A stretch of DNA of 64,000 nucleotides. Origin: JACCSI01 sp963815285 (lineage in GTDB: Bacteria > Acidobacteriota > Vicinamibacteria > Vicinamibacterales > UBA2999). The translations under genes and the position numbers were made by a program. Location: the NCBI GenBank assembly GCA_963815285.1, contig CAWFGB010000008.1, positions 868,001-932,000 of the forward strand, given 5' to 3'. The notes beneath the pieces were generated by a model, which did no database searches, was not told where the DNA came from, and worked only from the letters and a program-made list of their open reading frames with translations. Shown here piece after piece: positions 56,088 to 64,000 of the stretch (positions are counted from its first letter, which is position 1; every line of letters starts with the position of its first letter).

Positions 56088-58909
56088 TAACGGCTCACCG
56101 ATTCCGCCAGGGCTTCAACACATCGGTCACAGATGCCTTCGGCGGTGACCGTCGGCACGAACCGCCAGCACCGCTCGCATTTGACGCCATCGGCACGTTC
56201 GACTCGAACCTGTACGCCGGAAGACCGTTCGGCGGCCTCCGTATAGGCCTCGTCCAGCACCACTTGCGAAACGCCGAAGATCGTGGGCAGTTCCTCGCGC
56301 GAGTCGGCCAGCAGTTGCGCCAGCGCGCCCGTCGCCGCCACGCCCACCCTTGCCGAGAGCGACGAGGTGATGACCTTCTGCTGCCGCTTCTCTTCGAGCG
56401 CGACGTTCACGGCATTCCGGACCATCCCCAACTGCGCCCAACGATCGACGAGTCCCTCGTCCTGCCATCGTTCGACGTCCGATGGGAACAGGGCGAGGTG
56501 CACCGACGGCTCGCGTTCACCGGGCAGGCTGCGCCACACTTCATCCATCGTGAACGGCAGAATCGGGGCGAGCAGTCGCGCCAGCCCATCCACCATCAGA
56601 TACATCGCCGTTTGACCGGAGCGGCGCGCTTCGGATCGCGCGCCGAGGGTGTACATGCGGTCCTTGGTGATGTCGACATAGAACGCGCTCAGGTCAACCG
56701 TGATGAATTGGTTCGCGGCCTGATAGATCGCTGGGTAATCGTAGTCCTCGTAGGCCTCGATGACCCTCGAGGCGACGCCCGCGTATTTCGCCATGGCCCA
56801 GCGATCGACTTCGAGCATGCCTCCTTGTGGCACCGCATCGAGCTTCGGGTCGAAGTCATACAGGTTCGCGAGCAGGACGCGCAGGACATTGCGGAACTTG
56901 CGATAGGCCTCGACCACGCGCGCCAGGATCTCCTTGCCGAGGCGAATGTCTTCGCGATAGTCGACCATCGACACCCAGAGCCGCAGCACGTCAGCGCCGC
57001 TCTGCTTCATCACATCCTGCGGTGCGATGGTGTTGCCAAGCGACTTGGACATCTTGCGACCCGCTTCGTCCACGACAAAGCCGTGCGTTAGCACCTGCTT
57101 GAAGGGGGCCCTCCCACGCGTGCCGATACCGACCAGCAGTGAACTGTGGAACCAGCCCCGATGCTGATCGGAGCCCTCGAGGTAGATGTCCGCAGGCCAA
57201 CGCAGGTCCGGCCACCGTGGCAGTACGGCTTCGTGACTGGATCCTGAGTCGAACCACACATCGAGGATGTTGTTTTCACGCTCGAACTCGTGCCCGCCGC
57301 ACGAGGCGCACTCAAGACCGCTCGGGAGGAAGTCCTCGACCGGCCGCTCGTACCATGCATCGGCGCCATATTGGTCGAACACCTCGGCGGCGCGATCGGT
57401 GAGCGCTTTAGTAAGGATCGGTGTGCCGCACGACGTGCAGTCGACGGCCGGGATGGGCACGCCCCAGGTACGCTGGCGCGAGATGCACCAGTCGGGACGG
57501 TTCGCGATCATGTTGTAGATGCGCTCGCGGCCCCAAGACGGGATCCATCGCGTCGCGTCGATTGCATTCAGAGCGTGCTGGCGCAGCTCGTTCGATTCCA
57601 TCGCGATGAACCACTGCGACGTCGCCAGAAAGATAACCGGGTTGTGGCAGCGCCAGCAGTGCGGGTACGAGTGGTCATAGTCCTCGCGGTGCCAGAGGCG
57701 CCCACGCTCGGCGAGTGCCGCTTCCACCTTCGGATTGGCGTCCAGCACCTGCATGCCGGCAAACAACTCGACGCTCTCGAGGTAGTGCCCGCCTGGATCA
57801 AGCGGTCCATAGATATCCAACCCGTATCGGATGCCGGTGTGGTAATCGTCCGCGCCGTGGCCTGGCGCCGTGTGGACGACACCGGTTCCCGCCTCGAGGG
57901 TCACGTAGTCGCCGAGCACGCCGATCGAGTCGCGGCCGTAGATGGGGTGTGCGAAGACGAGCCGCTCCATCACGCGACCCTCGAACGTGGCGACTGGTTG
58001 GCCAAGCGCGAGCCCGAGCTTCGCTCCGACGGCTTCGGCCAGGTCCTTGGCGACGATGACGAGTTTAGGCTCGGCTGAATTTTTCGCCGGGGCTGAAGCC
58101 CCTCCGTCGGCTGCATAGGCTCCGTAAACAAAATCCGGGCGGAAAGCGAGAGCAAGGTTCGACGGGATAGTCCAAGGCGTCGTCGTCCAGATGAGCGCCG
58201 AGACATTTCTGCCAGCCAGCTCGGGAACACGTGCGGCCAGCTCAGCAGCGCTGTCCGCCTTTAGCGGAAACTCCACGTAGATCGAGGGCGACGTATGCGG
58301 CTCGTACTCCACCTCAGCTTCGGCGAGAGCGGTGCGGCAGTGCATACACCAATGCACCGGTTTCTTGCCCTTGTAGACCATGCCCTGCTCGACGAACCGG
58401 CCAAGTGCACGGACGATGTCGGCCTGGTAGGTCGGCTTCATCGTGAGGTAGGGGTTATCCCACTCACCAAAGACGCCAAGGCGCTTGAAGTCCTCCCGCA
58501 TGATCTCGACGTATTTGGCGGCATACGCCTGACATTCGCGTCGGAAATCGGCCACGCTCATCTGACGTTTCTTTGGGCCGAGCTGGCGGTCGACCTTGAG
58601 CTCGATGGGCAGACCGTGACAGTCCCATCCCGGCACGTAGGGTGCATCCCAACCGGCCATGCTTCGCGACTTCACCACAAGGTCCTTGAGGACCTTGTTG
58701 AGGGCCGTGCCAATGTGGATCTCTCCATTGGCGTACGGCGGCCCGTCATGAAGCACAAATTTCTCGGCACCTGAGCGGGCACGGCGGAGCTGGCCGTACA
58801 GGTCAATCTGTTGCCAGCGCGCGATGGCTTCCGGTTCAGCTGCCTGCAGGTTGGCCTTCATGGAGAAGGCCGTGCGAGGCAGGTTACATGTGTCCTTCCA
58901 CTCAGGCAT
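56087..58909 (-). CDS. ileS: Isoleucyl-tRNA synthetase
   Basis: 940 residues, class I synthetase of the bacterial type. The first signature reads HIGT (65-68) rather than HIGH; the second is KMSKS. The editing domain has TTPWTIPSNLALAF and the C-terminal zinc site CERC...CDRC is intact. It heads the ileS-lspA-lgt-rluD-nudix run and is divergent from the M16 peptidase gene with 29 bases between, so both promoters must overlap or lie in the coding regions. Confidence 0.97.
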   Translation of the reverse strand: MPEWKDTCNLPRTAFSMKANLQAAEPEAIARWQQIDLYGQLRRARSGAEKFVLHDGPPYANGEIHIGTALNKVLKDLVVKSRSMAGWDAPYVPGWDCHGLPIELKVDRQLGPKKRQMSVADFRRECQAYAAKYVEIMREDFKRLGVFGEWDNPYLTMKPTYQADIVRALGRFVEQGMVYKGKKPVHWCMHCRTALAEAEVEYEPHTSPSIYVEFPLKADSAAELAARVPELAGRNVSALIWTTTPWTIPSNLALAFRPDFVYGAYAADGGASAPAKNSAEPKLVIVAKDLAEAVGAKLGLALGQPVATFEGRVMERLVFAHPIYGRDSIGVLGDYVTLEAGTGVVHTAPGHGADDYHTGIRYGLDIYGPLDPGGHYLESVELFAGMQVLDANPKVEAALAERGRLWHREDYDHSYPHCWRCHNPVIFLATSQWFIAMESNELRQHALNAIDATRWIPSWGRERIYNMIANRPDWCISRQRTWGVPIPAVDCTSCGTPILTKALTDRAAEVFDQYGADAWYERPVEDFLPSGLECASCGGHEFERENNILDVWFDSGSSHEAVLPRWPDLRWPADIYLEGSDQHRGWFHSSLLVGIGTRGRAPFKQVLTHGFVVDEAGRKMSKSLGNTIAPQDVMKQSGADVLRLWVSMVDYREDIRLGKEILARVVEAYRKFRNVLRVLLANLYDFDPKLDAVPQGGMLEVDRWAMAKYAGVASRVIEAYEDYDYPAIYQAANQFITVDLSAFYVDITKDRMYTLGARSEARRSGQTAMYLMVDGLARLLAPILPFTMDEVWRSLPGEREPSVHLALFPSDVERWQDEGLVDRWAQLGMVRNAVNVALEEKRQQKVITSSLSARVGVAATGALAQLLADSREELPTIFGVSQVVLDEAYTEAAERSSGVQVRVERADGVKCERCWRFVPTVTAEGICDRCVEALAESVSR

Positions 58910-58938
58910 GGCGGTCTGTCTATTGTAATAATGGCTCT

Positions 58939-60246
58939 ATGGCTGTGTCGCGCGTCGCTCTCGCCGTGCCTGCGGTACGTGAGACAGTGCTGGAAAACGG
59001 GCTAAAAGTGCTCGTTCAGGAGGTGCACACCGCCCCGTTGGCCTCCGTCTGGTGCTGGTACAAGGTCGGCTCGAAGGACGAAGGCCCGGGTTTGACTGGT
59101 GTCTCGCACTGGGTCGAGCACATGAATTTCAAGGGCACTCGCCAAATTCCCCGCGAACAGGTCAAAGGAATCATCGAGCAGTTCGGCGGCACGTGGAACG
59201 GGTATACGTGGATTGATCAGACCACATATCTCGAAACCGCGTCGCGCGACGCCATCGATCGCATGCTGTTCATCGAAGCTGAGCGGATGCACGCCTGTCT
59301 TTACGAGCCCGAGGACTGCGAGTCCGAGCGCACCGTCATCATCTCCGAGCTCAAAGGCGGCGAAAACGACCCTGAGCATCTGCTCGACACCGAACTCACC
59401 GCGACCGCCTTCAAGGTCCACCCCTATCGACACCCCACGATCGGCTGGCAGCGCGATCTCGAGACGATGACGCGAGACGACTTGTATGGCCACTACTCGC
59501 GCTACTACCTCCCCAACAACGCCACGCTGGTCATCGTCGGGGATGTCGATACCGACGACGTCCTTCGCCGGGTCGAGCATCATTTTGGGGCGATCCCATC
59601 CGGCAAGGAACTACCTCGGGTCAAGGCCGTAGAACCGGCCCAGGGTGGCGAGCGCCGGGTCCACTTGCGCAAGCCGGGCACAACCGCGTACTGGCGCGCC
59701 GCGTACCATGCACCGGCCGTGACCGACCCCGACTTCTTTCCGTTGCTCTTCGTCGATGCCGCACTCACTGGAGCCTCGGGACTCAATCTGTGGTCCGGAC
59801 TGAACGTGCCCCCGCCGCAGCGGAGCGCGCGGCTGTATCGGGCGCTGGTGGATCCCGGGCTGGCGGCCAATGTCGGCGGTTCGGTGCTGCCGACCGAGCA
59901 TCCCTTTCTGTTTCATTTGTGGGCGACGGTCGCAGACGGTCAGACGCTCGGCGCGGTTGAGGAGATCACGCTCGCCGAGATCGACCGCTTCCTCCGCGAC
60001 GGGATGTCGGACTCAGAACTCGTGAAGGCGCGGGCACAGCTCCGCGCGCGGTTCGTCTACGACAGCGACAGCGTCACCGACATCGCGCATCAGCTAGGCT
60101 ATTTCGACATGGTCGATCGGTGGCAGACCTACACAGAGCTGCTGCCGCGTCTCGCTGATGTCACCATCGACCAGGTGAATGAGGCCGCGCGGAAGTACCT
60201 GACGGTCGACAGCCGCACGATTGGGTGGTTTGAGCCATGCCGCTAG
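58939..60246 (+). CDS. M16 family zinc metallopeptidase, catalytic subunit
   Basis: 435-residue pitrilysin-family peptidase. The inverted zinc motif HWVEH (H57, E60, H61) and the distal E137, 76 residues after H61, are intact, so this is the active half. No signal peptide is seen with the ATG at 58939 (an ATG eight bases earlier is out of frame). It overlaps the next gene by ten bases; together they resemble the heterodimeric two-gene M16B peptidases, which form a closed chamber degrading peptides of limited size. Confidence 0.91.
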   Translation: MAVSRVALAVPAVRETVLENGLKVLVQEVHTAPLASVWCWYKVGSKDEGPGLTGVSHWVEHMNFKGTRQIPREQVKGIIEQFGGTWNGYTWIDQTTYLETASRDAIDRMLFIEAERMHACLYEPEDCESERTVIISELKGGENDPEHLLDTELTATAFKVHPYRHPTIGWQRDLETMTRDDLYGHYSRYYLPNNATLVIVGDVDTDDVLRRVEHHFGAIPSGKELPRVKAVEPAQGGERRVHLRKPGTTAYWRAAYHAPAVTDPDFFPLLFVDAALTGASGLNLWSGLNVPPPQRSARLYRALVDPGLAANVGGSVLPTEHPFLFHLWATVADGQTLGAVEEITLAEIDRFLRDGMSDSELVKARAQLRARFVYDSDSVTDIAHQLGYFDMVDRWQTYTELLPRLADVTIDQVNEAARKYLTVDSRTIGWFEPCR

Positions 60247-61505
60247 TGCCTGTTCGTCGACCGCTGCGCAACGGCGTCGTGGTGTTGGCCAAGGAAACCC
60301 GCACGACTCCAGCCGTGACTATCCTCGTCGGCCTGCGCGCGGGCGCGTTTTACGATCCGTCCGGCCGCGAAGGCAGTGCGGCGTTGCTAGCCCGTGTCCT
60401 GGATCGCGGCACCGAGCACCACACTGAAGCAGAGATTGCCGATGAGCTCGACGGCCGCGGCGCGTCGCTATCGGTGATGGCCGGTCGGCACCAGTTGACC
60501 GTCAGCGCCACCTGCCTGTCCGAGGATTTCGACACGATTTTTGCTCTCGTCGGCGACGTTATTCGCCGGCCGCTGATGGATGCGCACGAAGTGGAGACTC
60601 GACGGGCTGAGCTGTTGACGGCGATCCTTCAGGACGAAGACGACCCCGCGTCGGTGGCCGTGGACGTCCTGATGGGCCGCTTGTATCCGCAACACCCCTA
60701 CGGGCGCCGCCCGCGGGGCACACCGCAGACGGTGGGACGGATCTCGCGCGATCACTTGGTTGATTTCCACCGGCGGTGGTTTACACCGGAGGGCGCCACG
60801 GTTGTGGTCGTCGGAGACGTCGACGCCGAGACCGTCGTCGCAGCCGCGTCCCGCGCCTTCGACTCATGGGCGGCACCGCGGGCCCCCGAACCGCCGATGG
60901 CGTGCATTCCGAGGAGTCGTTCCCGAGACGTCGAAGTCGTATCGATGATGAACAAGGCTCAGGCGGACATCGCCTATGCCTTCGTGGGGGTGCGCCGCTC
61001 CGATCCCGAGTACTACCCGGCGTGGGTCATGAACAACGCTCTCGGCCAGTATGCGCTCGGTGGCCGTCTGGGGGACAGCATCCGCGAGCGGCAGGGCATG
61101 GCGTACTACGTCTACAGCACGCTCGACGCCAGTCTCGCCGAAGGTCCGTTCATCGTCCGCGCCGGTGTGGCGGCGGCAGACGTGGATCGAACGGTCGCGT
61201 CGATCGACCGCGAGCTCACCCTCGTAGTGCGCGACGGTCTGTCCGACAAGGAGTTGAACGAATCGAAGAGCTACCTGATTGGGTCGATTCCGCGACAGCT
61301 CGAAACCAACGCCGGCATCGCCGGGTTTCTGCTGAGCGCGCAAATCCACGGCCTGGGCATCGATCATGACCAGCGGCTGCCGGATTTGATTGCGGCGGTG
61401 TCGCTCGACGCCGCCAACCGAGCGGCGCGCCGGCTTCTCGATCCCCTGCGCGCCTGTATCGTCGTCGCCGGACCGTATCAGAAGCCAGATGTTGCGGTCG
61501 CGTGA
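60237..61505 (+). CDS. M16 family peptidase, non-catalytic partner
   Basis: 422 residues with the M16 fold but no zinc motif: where its neighbour has HWVEH this protein has AALLARV, so it cannot bind zinc at that site. It does keep the Arg/Tyr-containing substrate-binding segment RQGMAYYVYSTLDASLAEGPF-like region of the C-terminal half. It overlaps the catalytic subunit by ten bases and the HAD gene by four, so it is most likely the obligate partner subunit. Confidence 0.9.
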   Translation: MPLVPVRRPLRNGVVVLAKETRTTPAVTILVGLRAGAFYDPSGREGSAALLARVLDRGTEHHTEAEIADELDGRGASLSVMAGRHQLTVSATCLSEDFDTIFALVGDVIRRPLMDAHEVETRRAELLTAILQDEDDPASVAVDVLMGRLYPQHPYGRRPRGTPQTVGRISRDHLVDFHRRWFTPEGATVVVVGDVDAETVVAAASRAFDSWAAPRAPEPPMACIPRSRSRDVEVVSMMNKAQADIAYAFVGVRRSDPEYYPAWVMNNALGQYALGGRLGDSIRERQGMAYYVYSTLDASLAEGPFIVRAGVAAADVDRTVASIDRELTLVVRDGLSDKELNESKSYLIGSIPRQLETNAGIAGFLLSAQIHGLGIDHDQRLPDLIAAVSLDAANRAARRLLDPLRACIVVAGPYQKPDVAVA

Positions 61506-62185
61506 CTCGAGCGGTTTTCTTCGACGTTGATTTCACGCTAATTTATCCGGGCCCTACCTTTCAGGGAGAAGGCTACGCCCGCTTCTGCGCTGACGAGTGT
61601 GTCGGGATCGACGTGACGAGGTTCGACGAGGCCGTTGCTGCCGCGTCGTTCATCCTGGATGAGATCGAGGAACAGGTCTACGACCCAAACCTGTTCGTTC
61701 ACTACACGGCGACCATCATCGAACATATGGGCGGTCGTGGCGCTGGCGTCGTGCGCGCCGCCGAACGCATCTACGTGCAGTGGGCGTCCAACCAGCATTT
61801 CGAGATCTACGATGATGTCGCCCCGGTTCTGGCGGAGCTGGCGGCAGGGGGCTTGATACTCGGCGTCATCTCGAATTCGCACCGCAGTCTGGAAGCGTTC
61901 AAGACGCACTTCAAGCTGGATGCGATGATTGGCACGACCATCTCGTCGGCCGAGCATGGCTTCATGAAGCCGCACCGGAGCATCTTCGAGGCGGCTCTGC
62001 AGCGTGCACACGTGATTGCTGCCGACGCCGTGATGGTGGGTGACAGCCTGAAAGCGGACATCGAGGGTGCGCGGGCGGCCGGGATGCGCGGTATCCTGTT
62101 GCGTCGGTCAGGCGAGAAGCCTGCGTCGCTGGCGCCCGACATCTCCCTGATCACGTCGCTCTACGAGCTGCGTGCCGTGCTGTGA
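61502..62185 (+). CDS. HAD family hydrolase
   Basis: 227-residue haloacid dehalogenase-like phosphatase. Motif I FDVDFT (nucleophile and acid/base aspartates), motif II VISNSH, motif III lysine FMKPHRS and motif IV GDSLKAD are all present; a helical cap lies between about 18 and 100. Small phosphorylated metabolite as substrate, identity unknown. GTG start overlapping the preceding M16 gene by four bases. Confidence 0.87.
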   Translation: MTRAVFFDVDFTLIYPGPTFQGEGYARFCADECVGIDVTRFDEAVAAASFILDEIEEQVYDPNLFVHYTATIIEHMGGRGAGVVRAAERIYVQWASNQHFEIYDDVAPVLAELAAGGLILGVISNSHRSLEAFKTHFKLDAMIGTTISSAEHGFMKPHRSIFEAALQRAHVIAADAVMVGDSLKADIEGARAAGMRGILLRRSGEKPASLAPDISLITSLYELRAVL

Positions 62186-62188
62186 CCG

Positions 62189-63016
62189 ATGGCTGTTCAC
62201 ATTCGCGACCTTCATACCCTGGACGACTATCGCGCGGTCGTGGCCCTCGAGCAGGAGATCTGGGGTTACAGCGACCCCGGCGACGTCATCACCGTGCCGG
62301 TGTTCATCATCACCGTCAAGCGCGGAGGGATCCTCATCGGGGCATTCGACGACAGCGGGCGCATGGTCGGATTCGCCTTCTCGCTGGTTGGCATCAAGGA
62401 CGGCAAGCCAACCCAGTGGTCGCACATGATGGGCGTGGTCACCGAGCATCGTCGCACCGGACTTGGACGTGCGCTGAAGCTCGCGCAACGCGAGCGGGCC
62501 ATCGCCAGCGGCTTCGTGTTGATGGAATGGACGTTCGATCCTCTCCAGACACTCAATGCTCACCTCAACTTCTGCAAGCTGGGGGTCGTCTGCAGCGAAT
62601 ACGCCCGCAACGTCTACGGCGAATCCACCAGCGCGCTGCACCGCGGCACTCCGACTGATCGCTTCGTCGTCGAATGGCACTTGCGAGAACCTCACGTCGA
62701 GCGACGCATCAGCCAGGCAGAGGATTCCCCCCTGACGGTGCGCGCGGTGGAAGCGGCCGACGCCCCGGCCGTCAACAACACGTTGGAAGCAGGCAAGTGG
62801 CTCAGGACGACGCCGGGTGAACTCACGATTGACAGCCGGCGCGTGTGGGTGGAGATTCCTCCGGGGTTCACCGACATGCAGCAGGAAGCGCCGGAACTGG
62901 CGCTCGAATGGCGGCATTACACGCGAGACATTTTCGAGACCTATTTTGCGCGCGGCTATCGCGCCGTCGACTTCGAATTGGAACGTCGCCGCTACCTGCT
63001 CGCGCTGCCCTCCTGA
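62189..63016 (+). CDS. GNAT-fold acetyltransferase-like protein (COG3375-like)
   Basis: 275 residues. The N-terminal half (about 1-150) is a GNAT domain with MMGVVTEHRRTGLGRALKLAQ as the acyl-CoA-binding loop; the C-terminal part has no clear domain but matches the length of the COG3375 family of predicted acyltransferases. The substrate is unknown. Relatives are sometimes linked to N-acylamino acid racemases and M20 hydrolases, both of which occur elsewhere in this window but not adjacent. Three bases after the HAD gene. Confidence 0.8.
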   Translation: MAVHIRDLHTLDDYRAVVALEQEIWGYSDPGDVITVPVFIITVKRGGILIGAFDDSGRMVGFAFSLVGIKDGKPTQWSHMMGVVTEHRRTGLGRALKLAQRERAIASGFVLMEWTFDPLQTLNAHLNFCKLGVVCSEYARNVYGESTSALHRGTPTDRFVVEWHLREPHVERRISQAEDSPLTVRAVEAADAPAVNNTLEAGKWLRTTPGELTIDSRRVWVEIPPGFTDMQQEAPELALEWRHYTRDIFETYFARGYRAVDFELERRRYLLALPS

Positions 63017-63065
63017 TCGCGGTCAGGCCAGGGAGACTCCGAGGGCACGACCCACCCGGGCGTGA

Positions 63066-63407
63066 TCAGCCGGGGGGCCACCCAAGGTGTCTGCCGCCGA
63101 GCAGGTGCAGGTGGATGTGAAACACGGTCTGCCCCGCATGACTGTTGCAGTTGAACACGGTGCGGTAGCCGGCGTGATCGACGCCGCGATCCTTAGCGAT
63201 GCGCGCTGCTTGCCGGATCATCGCCCCGACAATGGCATCGTCCGGAGCGGTGAGGTCATTCAACGTCGAAATGTGACGCTTGGGAACGATGAGGATATGT
63301 ACCGGGGCTTCAGGCTTGATGTCCTCGAATGCCAGCAGCTCGTCGTCTTCGTGCACGCGTTTCGCCGGAATTTCTCCCGCGACAATTTTGCAAAACAAGC
63401 ACGACAT
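63066..63407 (-). CDS. HIT family nucleotide-binding protein (HinT-like)
   Basis: 113-residue histidine-triad hydrolase. The HIHLHLLGGR motif near the C-terminus and N-terminal CLFCKIVAGEIPA are typical of HinT, which hydrolyses nucleoside phosphoramidates and aminoacyl-AMP. The ATG at 63407 gives the normal MSCLFCKI start; the upstream frame is not expected to be used. It follows prmC by about 50 bases. Confidence 0.94.
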   Translation of the reverse strand: MSCLFCKIVAGEIPAKRVHEDDELLAFEDIKPEAPVHILIVPKRHISTLNDLTAPDDAIVGAMIRQAARIAKDRGVDHAGYRTVFNCNSHAGQTVFHIHLHLLGGRHLGWPPG

Positions 63408-63460
63408 GAAGGCGAGTATAGCCCGCTCGGCCGACGACGCCGAAGGGCTCATCGGTGGCG

Positions 63461-64000
63461 CTAGCCAAGGCGCGAGACGACGGCGAGGCGGGCGATCCCC
63501 TGGAGATCTCGCGCGATCTCTCGCAAGACCAGACCGCCTGCCTGCTCGACTTCGTCTTCAAGTCGTTCGGATTGTCCGTAGCCCAATTCCATCATCAGGC
63601 AGCCGTCCGCCGAGAGCGCGTCGGGCGCGGCTTTCAGGATGGCGCGCAGGTCTCGCCATCCATCGTGCCCGCCGAAGAGCGCGACCGCGGGTTCGTACTC
63701 CCGCACTTCCGGTGACAGACCGGGCCTGTCGCGTTCGGCGACATACGGAGGATTGGTCACAATCAGATCGGCGGGGCGGGGTGCGACCGCGAGATGGGAG
63801 CCGTGCACGAAGCGCACGCTCCGCGCGCCCAGCCGCGCGGCGTTGCGCCGGGCCACATTCAGCGCCGGTTCTGAGATGTCTACGGCGGTGATGTCGGCAC
63901 CAGGATGCTCGAGCGCCAGGGTGATGGCGATACAGCCGCTGCCAGTACCGATGTCCACGACCACGGCGTCCGGGTGTGCCTCCAGAAACACCGCCGCCTG
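63461..64000 (-). CDS. prmC: Release factor glutamine methyltransferase PrmC (5' end beyond the window)
   Basis: C-terminal 179 or so residues of a HemK/PrmC methyltransferase, which methylates the glutamine of the GGQ motif in release factors. VDIGTGSGCIAI binds SAM and NPPY is the catalytic loop. The N-terminal helical domain that binds the release factor lies off the right edge; the frame is open to base 64000. Confidence 0.92.
   Translation of the reverse strand, partial: QAAVFLEAHPDAVVVDIGTGSGCIAITLALEHPGADITAVDISEPALNVARRNAARLGARSVRFVHGSHLAVAPRPADLIVTNPPYVAERDRPGLSPEVREYEPAVALFGGHDGWRDLRAILKAAPDALSADGCLMMELGYGQSERLEDEVEQAGGLVLREIARDLQGIARLAVVSRLG

Overview
The window is a stretch of high-GC chromosome from a diderm bacterium and reads as ordinary core genome with a few unusual details. 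The combination of an LptD-type outer-membrane protein, a large TonB-dependent receptor with an N-terminal carboxypeptidase-regulatory-like domain, TonB/ExbB/two ExbD, a K+-dependent-type membrane pyrophosphatase, DUF502 and several conserved but uncharacterised families suggests Acidobacteriota (Vicinamibacteria-like). This is inference from gene content; no rRNA or other taxonomic marker is present. I see no tRNA, rRNA, CRISPR array, insertion sequence or prophage.

Layout. 1-13.3 kb: a DinG-type helicase cut by the left edge, glyA, an amidase, an RlmI-type methyltransferase, HrpB helicase, a TPP riboswitch with thiC, a small secreted protein, an M20 peptidase and a ClpA-like AAA+ unfoldase with altered pore loops. 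13.4-21.5 kb: a minus-strand run (deoxynucleoside kinase, accD, folC, lptD, dTDP-glucose dehydratase, an Rmd-like reductase, a radical SAM protein). 21.6-24.9 kb: an enolase-superfamily OSBS/N-acylamino acid racemase and a HEAT-repeat/cyclophilin lipoprotein. 24.9-25.4 kb: two tandem 18-residue Lys/Ala peptide genes with their own ribosome binding sites, promoter and terminators. 25.6-27.7 kb: ddl and a TPR-like exported protein. 28-35.5 kb: tgt-yajC-secD-secF-uppP-DUF502-hppA, a run for protein export and envelope energetics. 35.7-38.4 kb: tonB-exbB-exbD-exbD, bounded by a consensus promoter and a strong hairpin. 38.5-44 kb: an arginase-family enzyme, the TonB-dependent receptor and a TPR lipoprotein. 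44.3-53.7 kb: rel, rpmB-ridA, two uncharacterised genes, a TraR/DksA protein behind a sigma-54-like site, lon and an HDAC-like deacetylase, then a Nudix hydrolase. 53.6-58.9 kb: ileS-lspA-lgt-rluD-nudix on the minus strand. 58.9-64 kb: paired active/inactive M16 peptidases, a HAD hydrolase, a GNAT protein, a HIT protein and prmC cut by the right edge.

Functionally the window centres on envelope assembly and energisation (Sec, lipoprotein maturation, LptD, UppP, Ddl, TonB, pyrophosphatase), proteostasis and stress (Lon, ClpA-like, Rel, DksA-like) and nucleotide/one-carbon metabolism (GlyA, FolC, ThiC, dNK). The most unusual items are the twin Lys/Ala micropeptides, the ClpA-like protein lacking both canonical pore-loop tyrosines, and short tandem GTTC-type repeats in three divergent intergenic regions.
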